DNA of 64,000 nucleotides from Rosistilla ulvae (GCF_007741475.1 NZ_CP036261.1:2790001-2854000); one strand, 5' to 3'. Positions 9,919 through 19,295 are shown, numbered from the stretch's first letter. Program-made: numbers and translations. The notes: generated by a model from the letters alone, not told the origin.

Positions 9919-11028
9919 TCACCTTCGGTCGACGGACACCCGCTTGTTTCGGCAGGCGGCGGCCAGCTGCCGAGCGATCTCGCGCGGGCACGCTCCCAGA
10001 ACGATCAATGAACAGATCGGTTGCCCTTGGGGAATTTCACTGTTTTCCGTTGGCACATCGGCGATTTGAATCGCGGCCGGGATCGCGTCGCGCAGGCGCT
10101 GGTATACGAAATGGATCGGGCGATCGGCGTACAGTACGCGCTTCCCCATCAACGTTTTTGATGTTTCAATCGCCGCAACTTCCTCTTCCTGACATGCGGC
10201 GACGTGGAGCTGCAGCAGCGAAGTGGAGCCGTGATCGAACAATTCCATCGATGCGGTCCAGCGTGGATTCACCTCCAACAACCAGATCCGCTGCGCCGGA
10301 TCGACGATCACATCGATCCCAAACAGGCCGCGGAGTTGGGTTTCTTGGACAATGTACTCCGCCAGCCTCTGCAGACGTTGCTGCAGCGAATCGGGAAGCA
10401 TCGGCAGACCGATCGATCCCTCGTATTGAAACGGTTTCGGCCGCTGGCGGCTCCGCAAACTCGCCGCGACACCGATCCAATCGACACGGTCGCGGGATGC
10501 GAGAAAGTTGACGCCGAAGCTGCGACCGGGGATCTGGCATTCGAACCAATCATCTGGATCGGAATCCGCTGGCATTGAATCGGCAATGAAAACGCCGAGC
10601 CCTCCGGTAGAGAGCGCTCGTTTGAAAAGCCATCCGCTCGCCGGCGACGGCTTGTGCGTGCAACGTGGCGGACGCGCGAGTCCCGCGACTTGGGCAGCTC
10701 GATCGAGCCAAGCAGGATCGTTCAACTGGCGGATCTGTTGCGCGGTAGCGCCGAAAACACGATGCGTCTCCCGCAGCGCATCGAGTTCTTGAAGACGACT
10801 TTCCAGTCCGCCCAGCGGAACCACCGCGTCGACGGACTCGCCAGCTAACTGTTCGGTAAGCGATCGGTCGCTGCGCAGCGGAGACCAACGATCGCAGACG
10901 TCGCGTAGATCGCGGTCGCCAAAGAGATCGATCGCAGCGACGCGCAGCCCGCTGCGGCGTGCGGACTGAGCCGCGGCGCGGGCGGTTGCTCCCACGAAAA
11001 CGATATTCCCGGCGGCGGAAGATGACAC
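9919..11028 (-). CDS. ATP-grasp superfamily ligase, probably for a C1-pathway cofactor
   Basis: This 369-residue protein has an N-terminal Rossmann-like region (GNIVFVGATARAAAQSARR) and a C-terminal ATP-grasp fold. The fold shows a glycine-rich ATP loop (FKRALSTGGLGVF), the GIDVIVD strand, and the metal-binding LLEVNPRWTAS segment (E-x-N). ATP-grasp enzymes join a carboxylate to an amine or thiol through an acyl phosphate. No ATG lies near the start of the conserved region. The GTG at 11028 is chosen because homologous-looking sequence begins there, and the open frame further upstream is the shadow of fae. It is divergent from fae and mtdC, so a ligase step in tetrahydromethanopterin or methanofuran synthesis is a reasonable inference. 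Carbamoyl-phosphate-synthase-like or other ligases are alternatives. Confidence 0.78.
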   Translation of the reverse strand: MSSSAAGNIVFVGATARAAAQSARRSGLRVAAIDLFGDRDLRDVCDRWSPLRSDRSLTEQLAGESVDAVVPLGGLESRLQELDALRETHRVFGATAQQIRQLNDPAWLDRAAQVAGLARPPRCTHKPSPASGWLFKRALSTGGLGVFIADSMPADSDPDDWFECQIPGRSFGVNFLASRDRVDWIGVAASLRSRQRPKPFQYEGSIGLPMLPDSLQQRLQRLAEYIVQETQLRGLFGIDVIVDPAQRIWLLEVNPRWTASMELFDHGSTSLLQLHVAACQEEEVAAIETSKTLMGKRVLYADRPIHFVYQRLRDAIPAAIQIADVPTENSEIPQGQPICSLIVLGACPREIARQLAAACRNKRVSVDRR

Positions 11029-11358
11029 GACTGGTACTTCAATAACGAGGGCTGTTGATTCTTTTGCACCGCAAGAGGTGGAAATCGCTAGCTTCGGGGA
11101 TTTGCATTGGCCAGCGACTCTGGTAACTTTTGTGGTTCTTAGTAGCTGAGTGGAGTCACCGTGGAAGGCAACAATTTGTTGTGTTTCACCAGCCCGAAGC
11201 GCGAGCGAGGCATTCCGATCAGAACTCTGCTGGGAATCTCGCCGACGATCTTTGGACTGACCAACCTTCTGTTGGGGATCGCCGCTGGCTCGTAGTCCAC
11301 CATGTTTCGCCGACTCCCAGGCGAGCAATTCAACAACCGTTGGCTGGAGAAAACTCGA
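11029..11358. other. Divergent promoter region between the ATP-grasp gene and fae
   Basis: About 330 bases separate the two starts. On the plus strand TTGCAT (11102-11107) and TAACTT (11124-11129) lie 16 bases apart and could be a weak promoter for fae. No strong operator-like palindrome is seen. The reading frames that cross this stretch look like shadows. Confidence 0.4.
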
Positions 11359-11853
11359 ATGCAATTTTACATCGGCGAAGCACTTGATGGCGATGGCAAC
11401 GAAATCGCGCACATCGACCTGATGATCGGTAGCAAAGACGGACCTGTTGGCGTCGCGTTCGCCAACGCCTTGGCAAACCAAAGCGAAGGTCACACCAACC
11501 TGCTGGCCGTTTTGGCTCCTAACGTTGCCGTTAAACCAGCTACCGTGATGGTCACCAAAGTAACCATCAAGGGAATGAAGCAAGCGGTTCAAATGTTTGG
11601 CCCCGCACAAGCCGCGGTTGCCAAAGCAGTTGCCGATTCGGTTGGCGACGGCGTGATCCCAGCCGACCAAGCTGAAAACCTCGTGATCGTCTGCGGTGTC
11701 TTCATTCACCCCGAAGCCGAAGACAACAAGAAGATCTACGACTACAACTACAGCGCCACCAAGATGGCGATCGTCAATGCGATGGGCAACAAGCCATCGG
11801 CCGACGAAATGCTGGCTCAAAAGGATGTCGATCATCCATTCAAGGGCTTCTAA
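11359..11853 (+). CDS. fae: Formaldehyde-activating enzyme
   Basis: Fae catalyses condensation of formaldehyde with tetrahydromethanopterin to methylene-H4MPT, the entry step of H4MPT-linked formaldehyde oxidation or detoxification in the cytoplasm. The 164-residue product starts MQFYIGEALDGDGNEIAHID and contains the family block GPVGVAFANALANQSEGHTNLL, where the histidine of the EGHTNLLAV segment is the conserved active-site candidate, and GVFIHPEAEDN. The length matches the roughly 170-residue family. ATG 11359 is preceded by GGAGAAAA at suitable spacing; the 11302 codon upstream lacks this. An intrinsic terminator follows at 12023. In bacteria this gene is limited mainly to methylotrophs and planctomycetes. 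Confidence 0.95.
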   Translation: MQFYIGEALDGDGNEIAHIDLMIGSKDGPVGVAFANALANQSEGHTNLLAVLAPNVAVKPATVMVTKVTIKGMKQAVQMFGPAQAAVAKAVADSVGDGVIPADQAENLVIVCGVFIHPEAEDNKKIYDYNYSATKMAIVNAMGNKPSADEMLAQKDVDHPFKGF

Positions 11854-12022
11854 GCAAAGTCTTACCGACGATGGCGGTGGGCCGATTTGCCAGCCGCCTC
11901 TGCTTTGCCGACCCTCTGCATCCCCGTCGACGCGCGCCAGACGTGCGTCGAAGCGGCGAAGAACGCGGCCGGCGGGAACCGTTCGTCCGCCGCAGCGTGC
12001 TCGCGAGATGCACTTGTAAATG

Positions 12023-12052
12023 CCCTCGGTGATGATTCATCGAGGGTTTTTT
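12023..12052 (+). terminator. Intrinsic terminator downstream of fae
   Basis: A 6-bp stem CCCTCG / CGAGGG (12023-12028 with 12041-12046) is followed directly by six T residues. Its position between fae and mtdC suggests that they can be transcribed separately, or that readthrough is partial. Confidence 0.7.
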
Positions 12053-12099
12053 GTTGCCCGGTGCCCAATTTCCACCCCGCCAACCCGATCGAGCTCCCG

Positions 12100-12945
12100 A
12101 TGACAAAGCCAAAGATCCTGTTGCAGTTCGACACCGATTCGCATGCCAGTTCGTTTGATGCAGTGGTTGCGACCGATGCAGGGGTCGATACGCTTCTGCA
12201 ATACGCCAAGGTGAACACTGAAAACGTCGAGGGGCTGGTTCACGGAGCGATGTTTACTCGCGGCCCCGAGGATCTGCATCGCACAGCAATTTTTGTCGGT
12301 GGCAGCGACGTAGCGGCGGGGGAAGCTGTCTACGAACGAATTGAGAAGTGCTTTTTTGGTCCGATGCGGGTCTCGGTGATGCTCGATTCCAACGGCGCCA
12401 ACACAACGGCTGCCGCGGCGGTGCTGCGCGCCGCAAAACATCTCGATTTGAGCCAAACAACTGCCTTGGTTCTGGGAGGTACCGGACCAGTGGGGCAACG
12501 CGTCGCTCGGCTACTGCTGCAAGCGGGGGCCACAGTCCGATTGTCTTCGCGGCAAATCGATCGCGCGAGGGCGGTTTGCGATGCGATTGCCGCGAGAATC
12601 GATTGCGGCCAGCGATTGAGTGCGGTTGTCGGCAGCGAAGCGATCGGCGGCTGCGACGCGGTGTTTGCCTGTGGCGCGGCGGGTGTTCAGCTGTTGAGCA
12701 GCGACGAATTGGCCGGCTCCGACGTTCGTTTGGCGATCGATCTGAACGCGGTGCCCCCGGTTGGCATCGAGGGGATCGACGTGATGGATCGCGGCAAATC
12801 GCGGCAAGACCGGATTGATTATGGAGCGATTGGGGTCGGCGGGACGAAGATGAAAATTCATCGCGCCGCGATCCAGCGACTCTTCGAATCCAACGATCAG
12901 CAGCTCGATGCCGAAGCAATCTATGCAATCGGGCAAACCGTTTAA
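12100..12945 (+). CDS. mtdC: Methylene-tetrahydromethanopterin dehydrogenase (MtdC-like)
   Basis: This 281-residue enzyme should oxidise methylene-H4MPT, the product of Fae, to methenyl-H4MPT with NAD(P)+. It begins MTKPKILLQFDTDSHASSFD, followed by DAGVDTLLQY and the substrate-domain block VHGAMFTRGPEDLHRTAIFVGG. The nucleotide-binding Rossmann motif is ALVLGGTGPVGQRVARLL, with LSSRQIDRA after the second strand. The C-terminal IDYGAIGVGGTKMKIHRAAI is typical of the Mtd family. ATG 12100 is chosen because the upstream frame is low-complexity and carries the fae terminator. The MtdC class was described from planctomycetes; assignment to MtdC rather than MtdA/MtdB rests on that context. It lies just downstream of fae on the same strand. 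Confidence 0.88.
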   Translation: MTKPKILLQFDTDSHASSFDAVVATDAGVDTLLQYAKVNTENVEGLVHGAMFTRGPEDLHRTAIFVGGSDVAAGEAVYERIEKCFFGPMRVSVMLDSNGANTTAAAAVLRAAKHLDLSQTTALVLGGTGPVGQRVARLLLQAGATVRLSSRQIDRARAVCDAIAARIDCGQRLSAVVGSEAIGGCDAVFACGAAGVQLLSSDELAGSDVRLAIDLNAVPPVGIEGIDVMDRGKSRQDRIDYGAIGVGGTKMKIHRAAIQRLFESNDQQLDAEAIYAIGQTV

Positions 12946-13303
12946 GCCGATTAAGCAGTTTAGGAGCGAGAGGGCAAAATCGCGGGATATTGACGTCTTT
13001 GGCGTTACAAATTACATTTTCCCAACTAATGGACCTCCGAAGGGGGCGATCGGCTCCTTCGAGAGCCTTACGGATCGCGTCGAGTGCTCTCCGGATTTCC
13101 GTTTGGATGATTACCCAACAAGTCGAACCCACGACACCAGGTATTCGCTTCCGATTGCGAACTTAACAAAATTCTATCGCGCTCATCGATGTTCCGCTCG
13201 GAACGTCCGGCCCTATCTAGCCACAGCAACGTTGCGCTGAGCGTACAGATTTCACTCGTTTGATCGATACAACTACCCCATACTCACGCAGAGGCTATTG
13301 AAG
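12946..13303. other. Long leader/promoter region upstream of ppdK
   Basis: No gene is seen. After the putative promoter at 12990-13018 about 285 bases remain before the ppdK start. They include small hairpins, for example CGAAGG / CCTTCG (13038-13061) and GTTCCG-CT-CGGAAC (13191-13204). No known riboswitch core was recognised. Confidence 0.45.
12990..13018 (+). promoter_or_regulatory. Putative sigma-70-type promoter for ppdK
   Basis: TTGACG (12990-12995) and TACATT (13013-13018) are separated by 17 bases. This is a good -35 and a fair -10 in an A/T-rich dip directly downstream of mtdC. It would give a leader of roughly 280 nucleotides before ppdK. Confidence 0.5.
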
Positions 13304-15964
13304 ATGGCAAAGAAGAAAGCGGCTGGTGCTTCCAGCAAAATGGTTTATTACTTCGGTAAGACCAAGACCGAAGGCCAAGGCGAAGGCAAGCAATTGTTGG
13401 GCGGCAAAGGCGTCAACCTGGCAGAGATGACTCGCATCGGCCTGCCCGTTCCTCCCGGTTTCACGATCACCACCGCCTGCTGCGATTCGTACTACAAGAA
13501 CGGCAAGCAATTGCCTAAGGGCTTGATGGACGAAGTCAACGAAGCGGTTGCCATCCTGGAAAAGGAATTGGACAAGAAGTTCGGCGACGACGAAAACCCA
13601 TTGTTGGTTTCGGTTCGTTCGGGTGCTGCGGTTTCGATGCCCGGTATGATGAACACGATCTTGAACCTGGGCCTCAACGACGCCGCCACCGAAGGTTTGG
13701 CCAAAGCGACCGACAACCCACGCTTCGCTTACGACGCTTACCGCCGCTTGATCAACATGTACGGCGACGTCGTGATGGGAATCGATCACGAAGAATTCGA
13801 GCACGCGTTCGACAAGATCAAGACCAAATACAAAGTCGATCTGGACACCGACGTGCCAGCTGAAGGCTTGAAGGAACTGTGCGAAGCTTACAAAGCTGTC
13901 TTCAAGAAGCACGGCGGCGAAGATTTCCCTCAGGATCCAATCCACCAGTTGCAACTGGCGATCGAAGCTGTCTTCGGCAGCTGGAACACTGAACGCGCCG
14001 TTCGCTATCGCGAGATCGAAAACATCCGCGGCCTGTTGGGCACCGCGGTTAACGTTCAATCGATGGTCTATGGCAACATGGGCGACGACAGCGGAACCGG
14101 CGTTGCGTTCACTCGCGATCCTTCCAGCGGTCAAAACAAGTTCTTCGGCGAGTTCTTGATCAATGCTCAAGGCGAAGACGTGGTCGCGGGTATCCGTACA
14201 CCACAGCCTGTGATCGAGATGAAGAAGTGGAACAAAGCTGTCCACGCCGAATTGATCGCGATCAAAGACAAGCTGGAATCGCACTACAAAGACGTCCAAG
14301 ACATCGAGTTCACGATCGAGAAGGGCAAGCTGTACATGCTGCAGACCCGCGACGGAAAGCGAACCGGTATCGCTGCCGTCAAGATCGCCGTCGACATGGT
14401 CAAAGAAGGCCTGATCGACGAGAAGACCGCTGTTCTGCGTATCCCCGCTGGCGACTTGACCCAGTGCCTGCTGCCAAGCTTCATCCCTGCGGCGAAAAAG
14501 AAAGCCAACGTCTTGGCAACGGGGCTGCCCGCTTCGCCAGGTGCTGCGGTTGGCCAATTGGCGTTCACCGCTGCGGAAGCCAAGGCGCGTGCGGAAGCTG
14601 GCGAATCGGTCCTCTTGATCCGTAAAGAAACCAGCCCCGAAGACGTCGACGGCATGCACGCCGCTGCGGGTATCTTGACCAGCACCGGCGGTATGACCAG
14701 CCACGCGGCAGTTGTTGCTCGCGGTTGGGGCAAGTGCTGCGTCGCGGGTGCCGGCGATGTCGACATCAACGAGAAGACCAAGAAGATCACCGTCAACGGC
14801 AAGACCTACGGTGTTGGCGACACGTTGAGCCTGGACGGCACCAGCGGCGAAGTCATGGAAGGTGCTGTCGATCGCCAAGAGCCTAAGTTGGGCGGCGACT
14901 TCGGTACCGTGATGGAATGGGCCGACAAGTATCGCACCCTGGGGGTTCGCACCAACGCCGATACGCCTGAAGACAGCAAGCGTGCTCGCGCGTTTGGCGC
15001 CGAAGGCATCGGACTGTGCCGCACCGAGCACATGTTCTTCGAAGGCGACCGTATCGGTCACATGCGTGCGATGATCCTGGCGACGACCGAAGAGGATCGC
15101 CGCAAGGCATTGGCTAAGTTGTTGCCGTTCCAACGCAAGGACTTCGTCGGCATCTTCACCGCGATGAAGGGACTGCCGGTAACCGTCCGTCTGTTGGATC
15201 CACCATTGCACGAATTCCTGCCACACGAAAAAGCCGCTCAAAAAGAGATGGCCGAAGCGTTGGGAATCTCGACTGCCGAAGTCAAGAAGCGTGCTGAACA
15301 GCTGCACGAAATGAACCCAATGTTGGGTCACCGCGGTTGCCGTTTGAGCGTCACGTATCCCGAAATCCTCGAGATGCAGGTCACCGCGATCACCGAAGCT
15401 GCGATCGCTTGTGTCAACAAGAAGGTCGATGCCAAGGCGGAGATCATGATCCCGTTGGTTGGTACTCGCGCCGAATTGTCGATGCTTCGCGAAAAGGTCG
15501 AAGCGACCATCGAAGCGACCAAGGCCGCCAAGAAGTTCGACGGCGAATTGGACATCCTGATCGGTACCATGATCGAGATTCCTCGCGCCGCGTTGACCGC
15601 CGACGAAGTCGCTCAAGACGCCGACTTCTTCAGCTTCGGTACCAACGACCTGACACAGATGACGTTCGGTTACAGCCGCGACGATATCAACACCTTCCTG
15701 CCCGATTACCTGAAGCAGGACATCCTGCACGGCGACCCCTTCCAATCGCTGGACACCACCGGTGTCGGCCAATTGGTCGAGATGGGCGTCAAGAAGGGTC
15801 GCAGCAGCAAGAAGGGTCTGAAGTGCGGCATCTGTGGCGAACACGGTGGCGACCCAGCTTCGATCCAATTTTGCCACGAAGTTGGTCTGGATTACGTCAG
15901 CTGCAGCCCATTCCGCGTGCCAATCGCACGTCTGGCCGCTGCTCAAGCTGCACTGAAGAAGTAA
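13304..15964 (+). CDS. ppdK: Pyruvate, phosphate dikinase
   Basis: PPDK interconverts pyruvate + ATP + phosphate and phosphoenolpyruvate + AMP + pyrophosphate. The 886-residue protein shows the ATP-grasp N-terminus (GGKGVNLAEM), the DSGTGVAFTRDPSSG segment, the phosphohistidine domain GGMTSHAAVVARGW (His467), and the C-terminal PEP-binding barrel ending in GICGEHGGDPASI with catalytic Cys844. The length equals that of typical bacterial PPDKs (about 875-890). ATG 13304 follows GAGG at suitable spacing; the TTG at 13298 is less likely. With pyruvate carboxylase at 34.6 kb it forms part of the pyruvate/PEP/oxaloacetate node. Codon use is strongly biased towards G/C-ending favoured codons, which fits high expression. 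A clear terminator follows. Confidence 0.97.
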   Translation: MAKKKAAGASSKMVYYFGKTKTEGQGEGKQLLGGKGVNLAEMTRIGLPVPPGFTITTACCDSYYKNGKQLPKGLMDEVNEAVAILEKELDKKFGDDENPLLVSVRSGAAVSMPGMMNTILNLGLNDAATEGLAKATDNPRFAYDAYRRLINMYGDVVMGIDHEEFEHAFDKIKTKYKVDLDTDVPAEGLKELCEAYKAVFKKHGGEDFPQDPIHQLQLAIEAVFGSWNTERAVRYREIENIRGLLGTAVNVQSMVYGNMGDDSGTGVAFTRDPSSGQNKFFGEFLINAQGEDVVAGIRTPQPVIEMKKWNKAVHAELIAIKDKLESHYKDVQDIEFTIEKGKLYMLQTRDGKRTGIAAVKIAVDMVKEGLIDEKTAVLRIPAGDLTQCLLPSFIPAAKKKANVLATGLPASPGAAVGQLAFTAAEAKARAEAGESVLLIRKETSPEDVDGMHAAAGILTSTGGMTSHAAVVARGWGKCCVAGAGDVDINEKTKKITVNGKTYGVGDTLSLDGTSGEVMEGAVDRQEPKLGGDFGTVMEWADKYRTLGVRTNADTPEDSKRARAFGAEGIGLCRTEHMFFEGDRIGHMRAMILATTEEDRRKALAKLLPFQRKDFVGIFTAMKGLPVTVRLLDPPLHEFLPHEKAAQKEMAEALGISTAEVKKRAEQLHEMNPMLGHRGCRLSVTYPEILEMQVTAITEAAIACVNKKVDAKAEIMIPLVGTRAELSMLREKVEATIEATKAAKKFDGELDILIGTMIEIPRAALTADEVAQDADFFSFGTNDLTQMTFGYSRDDINTFLPDYLKQDILHGDPFQSLDTTGVGQLVEMGVKKGRSSKKGLKCGICGEHGGDPASIQFCHEVGLDYVSCSPFRVPIARLAAAQAALKK

Positions 15965-15995
15965 TCTCTGAGAGCTTCTAACTTTTGATTTAGCG

Positions 15996-16028
15996 ACGGT
16001 CGGCCCGGTAACGGGGCGGCCGTTTTTT
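15996..16028 (+). terminator. Intrinsic terminator of ppdK
   Basis: A roughly 12-bp stem (ACGGTCGGCCCG pairing with CGGGGCGGCCGT, one mismatch and one G-U pair) with a GTAA loop is followed by six T residues. Confidence 0.88.
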
Positions 16029-16239
16029 ATGCCGTCGCATGCCGACCCGATCGGGATGCGACAGGCTGTCGCCCCGGTCGCGTGCGACGTGTTTCGGCGA
16101 ACGAAGATTCATTCGCAAAGTGGTCAAAAAGTAGGGTGCCTGTGCGTTGCGAAATTGCAATTCGTGGTATCTTGAGCCGAGGCGGGGACACGAATCATGC
16201 CCGTCCCCAATAATGACATCAATCTAAGAAAGCAAACCG

Positions 16240-16725
16240 ATGCAAATTACAGCGGACAAAGTTGTCGCGTTCGATTACAAACTGACCGATGACGCTGGCG
16301 AGCTGATCGATTCGTCCGAGGGACACGAACCCTTGCTGTACCTGCACGGTCAGGGCGGAATTGTCGAAGGCCTGGAGCGCGCGCTCGAAGGTCTGACGGT
16401 CGGCGATCATTTGAACATCACGCTTCAGCCAGAAGAGGGCTACGGTTTGCGCAGCGACGATCTGGTCCAGGAAGTCCCACGCGATGAATTCGAAGGTGTC
16501 GACGATTTCGAAGTCGGCATGCAGTTCGAAGCCGATACCCCCGACGGCCCGATGATTTTTTCGATCATCGAGGTCGGCGACGAATTGATCAAAGTCGACG
16601 GGAACCATCCGCTGGCCGGAGAGACGTTGACGTTCGATGTCACGGTTCGCGAAATCCGCGACGCAACCGATGAAGAACTCGAGCACGGACATGCTCACGA
16701 AGAAGGTGGTCACGACCACGATTAA
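16240..16725 (+). CDS. slyD: FKBP-type peptidyl-prolyl cis-trans isomerase, SlyD-like
   Basis: This 161-residue cytoplasmic protein has the SlyD layout. An FKBP half (VVAFDYKLTDDAGELIDSS, then GIVEGLERALEGLTVGD) is interrupted by the insert-in-flap chaperone domain, and a His-rich tail follows (EHGHAHEEGGHDHD) that can bind nickel or other metals. It should catalyse proline isomerisation and act as a folding chaperone. It may also help metallate enzymes such as hydrogenase or urease where these exist. ATG 16240 is preceded by an AAGAAAG stretch. The tail is shorter than in E. coli SlyD. It is a single gene with no obvious operon partner. Confidence 0.92.
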   Translation: MQITADKVVAFDYKLTDDAGELIDSSEGHEPLLYLHGQGGIVEGLERALEGLTVGDHLNITLQPEEGYGLRSDDLVQEVPRDEFEGVDDFEVGMQFEADTPDGPMIFSIIEVGDELIKVDGNHPLAGETLTFDVTVREIRDATDEELEHGHAHEEGGHDHD

Positions 16726-16793
16726 CGTGGCGTTCTACTGGAGCCGCGGTCGCGGCAGCGATACTTAACACGAAGGGCTTGAGGTTGTTGACG

Positions 16794-18104
16794 ATGCTAT
16801 TTGGATTTGGCAAGGCGAAGCCGCCGCTTACGGCGTCGCGCCGCGGGCAGATCGAACTGCGAATGCGGTATTTGGTCGAACGGTTCACATTGCCTGTGAT
16901 CCAACAGACGGCGATCGTGACAGACCCTGCGTCCTTCGTCTCGTCGACAACCGTGGCTGAGGACGAACTGCCGTCGGTTGCCTCGCGAATCGCCAAACAA
17001 CTGCAAGTCGATATCGCCGGCTTGCCGGTCGAAGTTGTCGATGACAGCCCGACAGCAGCGGTTCATCAGATCGGCGAATCGCCCAAGATTCGCATCCCTC
17101 GGGCAGCCCTGTCGGACAGCCAAGGGTTGGTCACGACCTTGGCACACGAGATTTCGCACTATCGCCTGAAACAGTTCGATCCGGGCGAGATGCCTGACCA
17201 GGGACAATGGCTCACCGAACTGGCAACGCTTTGCGGCGGATTTGTCGTCGCCGTTTGCAACAGCAGCGTCAAAGAGTCTTGCTGCAGCACACCCGCTGCC
17301 ACGGTGAAGACACTCCGCGGTTTGGGCTACCTGACCTCGGCTGACCTCGGTTACGCCGCGGCCCTGTTGGCGCGATTGCGAAATGAATCCGATCCTGCGT
17401 GGGGCCGGTTGTTGCGCGCCGATGCTCAGGTGACGTTCAAACAAGCTCACAAATCGATGCCGGCGGCCTGCACGATGGTCCTCGACGCATCGACGGTCCC
17501 CGGACCGCAAAGTTCGATACAACAGTTGGCCGAACAACTGGTTTCGACCAATGAATCGTTTCAGTTCCTGGCAGCGGAGCAGGTGTCCGGGCGACAGGGT
17601 GAATCGTGCGAAGCCTTTGTTCCGGCGCTGACGCAAATGCTGCGCTCACGCGACGAACAGGTAGTCCTTGTCGCGGCCGAAGCCCTGCATTCGATAGGAC
17701 CTCGCGCGCAGGCCGCAGCGCCCGCTCTGGAGCATCTGCTGAATCACCGCGTCGATATGATCGCCGCTTCGGCCGGGATCGCGCTGATGGCGATCGATCC
17801 CAACGAAATCGTCTTCGAGCATGTCGGCGATCTGTTGGAAAACCGCTGGTCCGCCGCGATTCCGCTCTCGACCGCACTGGCCCAATACGGACATCAAGCT
17901 GCCCCCGCGGGGCCCAGTGTCTGTCGCCGGTTAGTCACCGCGCTCCGTCGCACCGAAGATGAGATCATCGACTCGCTAGCCGCCTGTCTGCACGCGGTCG
18001 CCGCCGCCCCGATGGAAGTCATCGACGCAACGATCTCCAACGAAGAGATCCTGGAGTGGATGAAGGGCTATCTGGCGAGCATGGATGAAGTTCCGGCCGA
18101 ATGA
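16794..18104 (+). CDS. HEXXH-motif protein with HEAT-like repeats
   Basis: This 436-residue protein was not recognised as a named family. An N-terminal region (residues 1-100) precedes TLAHEISHYRLKQ, in which His118-Glu119-x-x-His122 is a zincin-type motif. The middle has a paired cysteine (ESCCST). From about residue 250 onward, alanine-rich helices of HEAT type follow (VLVAAEALHSIGPRAQAAAPALEHLL). ATG 16794 has GAGG at 9 bases; the earlier TTG at 16779 does not. No signal peptide or membrane segment is seen, so it is likely cytoplasmic. A zinc-dependent peptidase fused to a protein-binding scaffold is possible, but the third zinc ligand is not obvious. It runs convergent with hemW, 21 bp apart. 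Confidence 0.75.
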   Translation: MLFGFGKAKPPLTASRRGQIELRMRYLVERFTLPVIQQTAIVTDPASFVSSTTVAEDELPSVASRIAKQLQVDIAGLPVEVVDDSPTAAVHQIGESPKIRIPRAALSDSQGLVTTLAHEISHYRLKQFDPGEMPDQGQWLTELATLCGGFVVAVCNSSVKESCCSTPAATVKTLRGLGYLTSADLGYAAALLARLRNESDPAWGRLLRADAQVTFKQAHKSMPAACTMVLDASTVPGPQSSIQQLAEQLVSTNESFQFLAAEQVSGRQGESCEAFVPALTQMLRSRDEQVVLVAAEALHSIGPRAQAAAPALEHLLNHRVDMIAASAGIALMAIDPNEIVFEHVGDLLENRWSAAIPLSTALAQYGHQAAPAGPSVCRRLVTALRRTEDEIIDSLAACLHAVAAAPMEVIDATISNEEILEWMKGYLASMDEVPAE

Positions 18105-18125
18105 CGTTTGGCCTCCTGGTCGCGG

Positions 18126-19295
18126 CTACAGAATCTCCGACAGGACCGAATCGCTGACGAACAGCCCGTCGGCGGTCAATCCGATCCGGTCGCCGGTCCG
18201 CGCCAACATCCCAATCTCGATCAGCATCTGGAACTTCTTGCCCAGCAGGGCGTCGACGACCGCCAGCGGTCCGACTTCGCACAGATCGATTCCGGCCAAC
18301 ATTCGCAGCCCAAACGCCACCCGCTCGCGAATCAATTGCTCCTGCGTCAAGGTTTCCGATTCGGCGATCGGCGATTCACCACGCAACAAGCGTTTGATGT
18401 AAGTCGTCGTGCTGCGGTGGTTGACTTCACGCCGCCCGTCGACAAACGACGCAGCGCCGGGGCCGGCTGCATACCAACCGACGCCTCGCCAGTACGCCAT
18501 GTTGTGCTGGCAACGTCGCCCCGGCATCGCGTGGTTGGAAACTTCGTAGTGCTCAAAACCGGCGGCCTTGGGAATCGCGATCGCATCGCGGAACATCTGC
18601 AACTGGTCCTCTTCGATCACCGTGGCGATCGTCGCTTTCTGCAGCCGATTCCAGAACTGTGTCCCCTTTTCGAACGTCAAACCATACGTCGACAGATGAC
18701 TCAGTGGCATCGCGACCGCATCGCACAGGTCGGCTCTCCACACGTCGGGCGTTTCGCCGGGGGTGGCAAAGATCAGGTCGATCGAAACGTTGCCGATCGT
18801 CTCTGCCGACAACTGGATCGCCCGCCGCGCTTCGTCGGGAGAATGCGATCGTTCAAGCGTGCTCAATTTGTTTGCGTTAAAGGATTGCACGCCAAGGCTG
18901 ATCCGATCGACTCCAAATTGCTTCAGAAGATCCAGCTTTGACTGAGTGATATCGTTTGGATTCGCTTCGACACTGAACTCGGTGGCGCCACCGGAAAGGG
19001 GGAACCAATGGCCAACAAGTCGCAGGAAACGGGTAAGGGCAGGACTGTCGAAGTGGGTTGGAGTGCCGCCGCCGATGAACAGCGTGTCGACGGTGCGCGG
19101 CTCGACCAATCGATTCAGTTCCGCCTCGAGGGCGTCGAGGTAGGCGTCGACGAGATCGTCGCGGCCGGCCAGGACGCTGAAATTGCAGTATCCACAGCGG
19201 TGTTGGCAGAACGGCACATGGACGTACGCGGATCGCGGCGGATCCAATCGCGCCGGGGCGGCGAGGTCCCATGGGGGATCCTTTTTTATAACCAC
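18126..19295 (-). CDS. hemW: Radical SAM heme chaperone HemW (coproporphyrinogen III oxidase-like)
   Basis: This 389-residue radical SAM protein carries the 4Fe-4S motif in [17 protein letters not shown] (C-x3-C-x2-C), the GGGTPT motif, and the HemN/HemW blocks [17 protein letters not shown] and HYEVSNHA. HemW-type proteins insert heme into respiratory enzymes and lack the extra N-terminal features of true HemN. The length near 380-390 supports HemW. The start is a GTG at 19295 that overlaps the last 10 bases of the RNase Z-like gene. The open frame further upstream is a shadow of that gene. The overlap suggests translational coupling in the scpA operon. Confidence 0.9.
   Translation of the reverse strand: MVIKKDPPWDLAAPARLDPPRSAYVHVPFCQHRCGYCNFSVLAGRDDLVDAYLDALEAELNRLVEPRTVDTLFIGGGTPTHFDSPALTRFLRLVGHWFPLSGGATEFSVEANPNDITQSKLDLLKQFGVDRISLGVQSFNANKLSTLERSHSPDEARRAIQLSAETIGNVSIDLIFATPGETPDVWRADLCDAVAMPLSHLSTYGLTFEKGTQFWNRLQKATIATVIEEDQLQMFRDAIAIPKAAGFEHYEVSNHAMPGRRCQHNMAYWRGVGWYAAGPGAASFVDGRREVNHRSTTTYIKRLLRGESPIAESETLTQEQLIRERVAFGLRMLAGIDLCEVGPLAVVDALLGKKFQMLIEIGMLARTGDRIGLTADGLFVSDSVLSEIL

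Noticed and set aside
11029-11835. Upstream extension of the ATP-grasp frame to 638 codons
   Set aside because: The extra part runs antisense through fae and has no family similarity. The conserved region starts at the GTG at 11028.
13295-15946. 883-codon open frame antisense to ppdK
   Set aside because: It mirrors ppdK almost base for base. Its product has no recognisable motifs and arises from the strong codon bias of ppdK, which avoids antisense stops.
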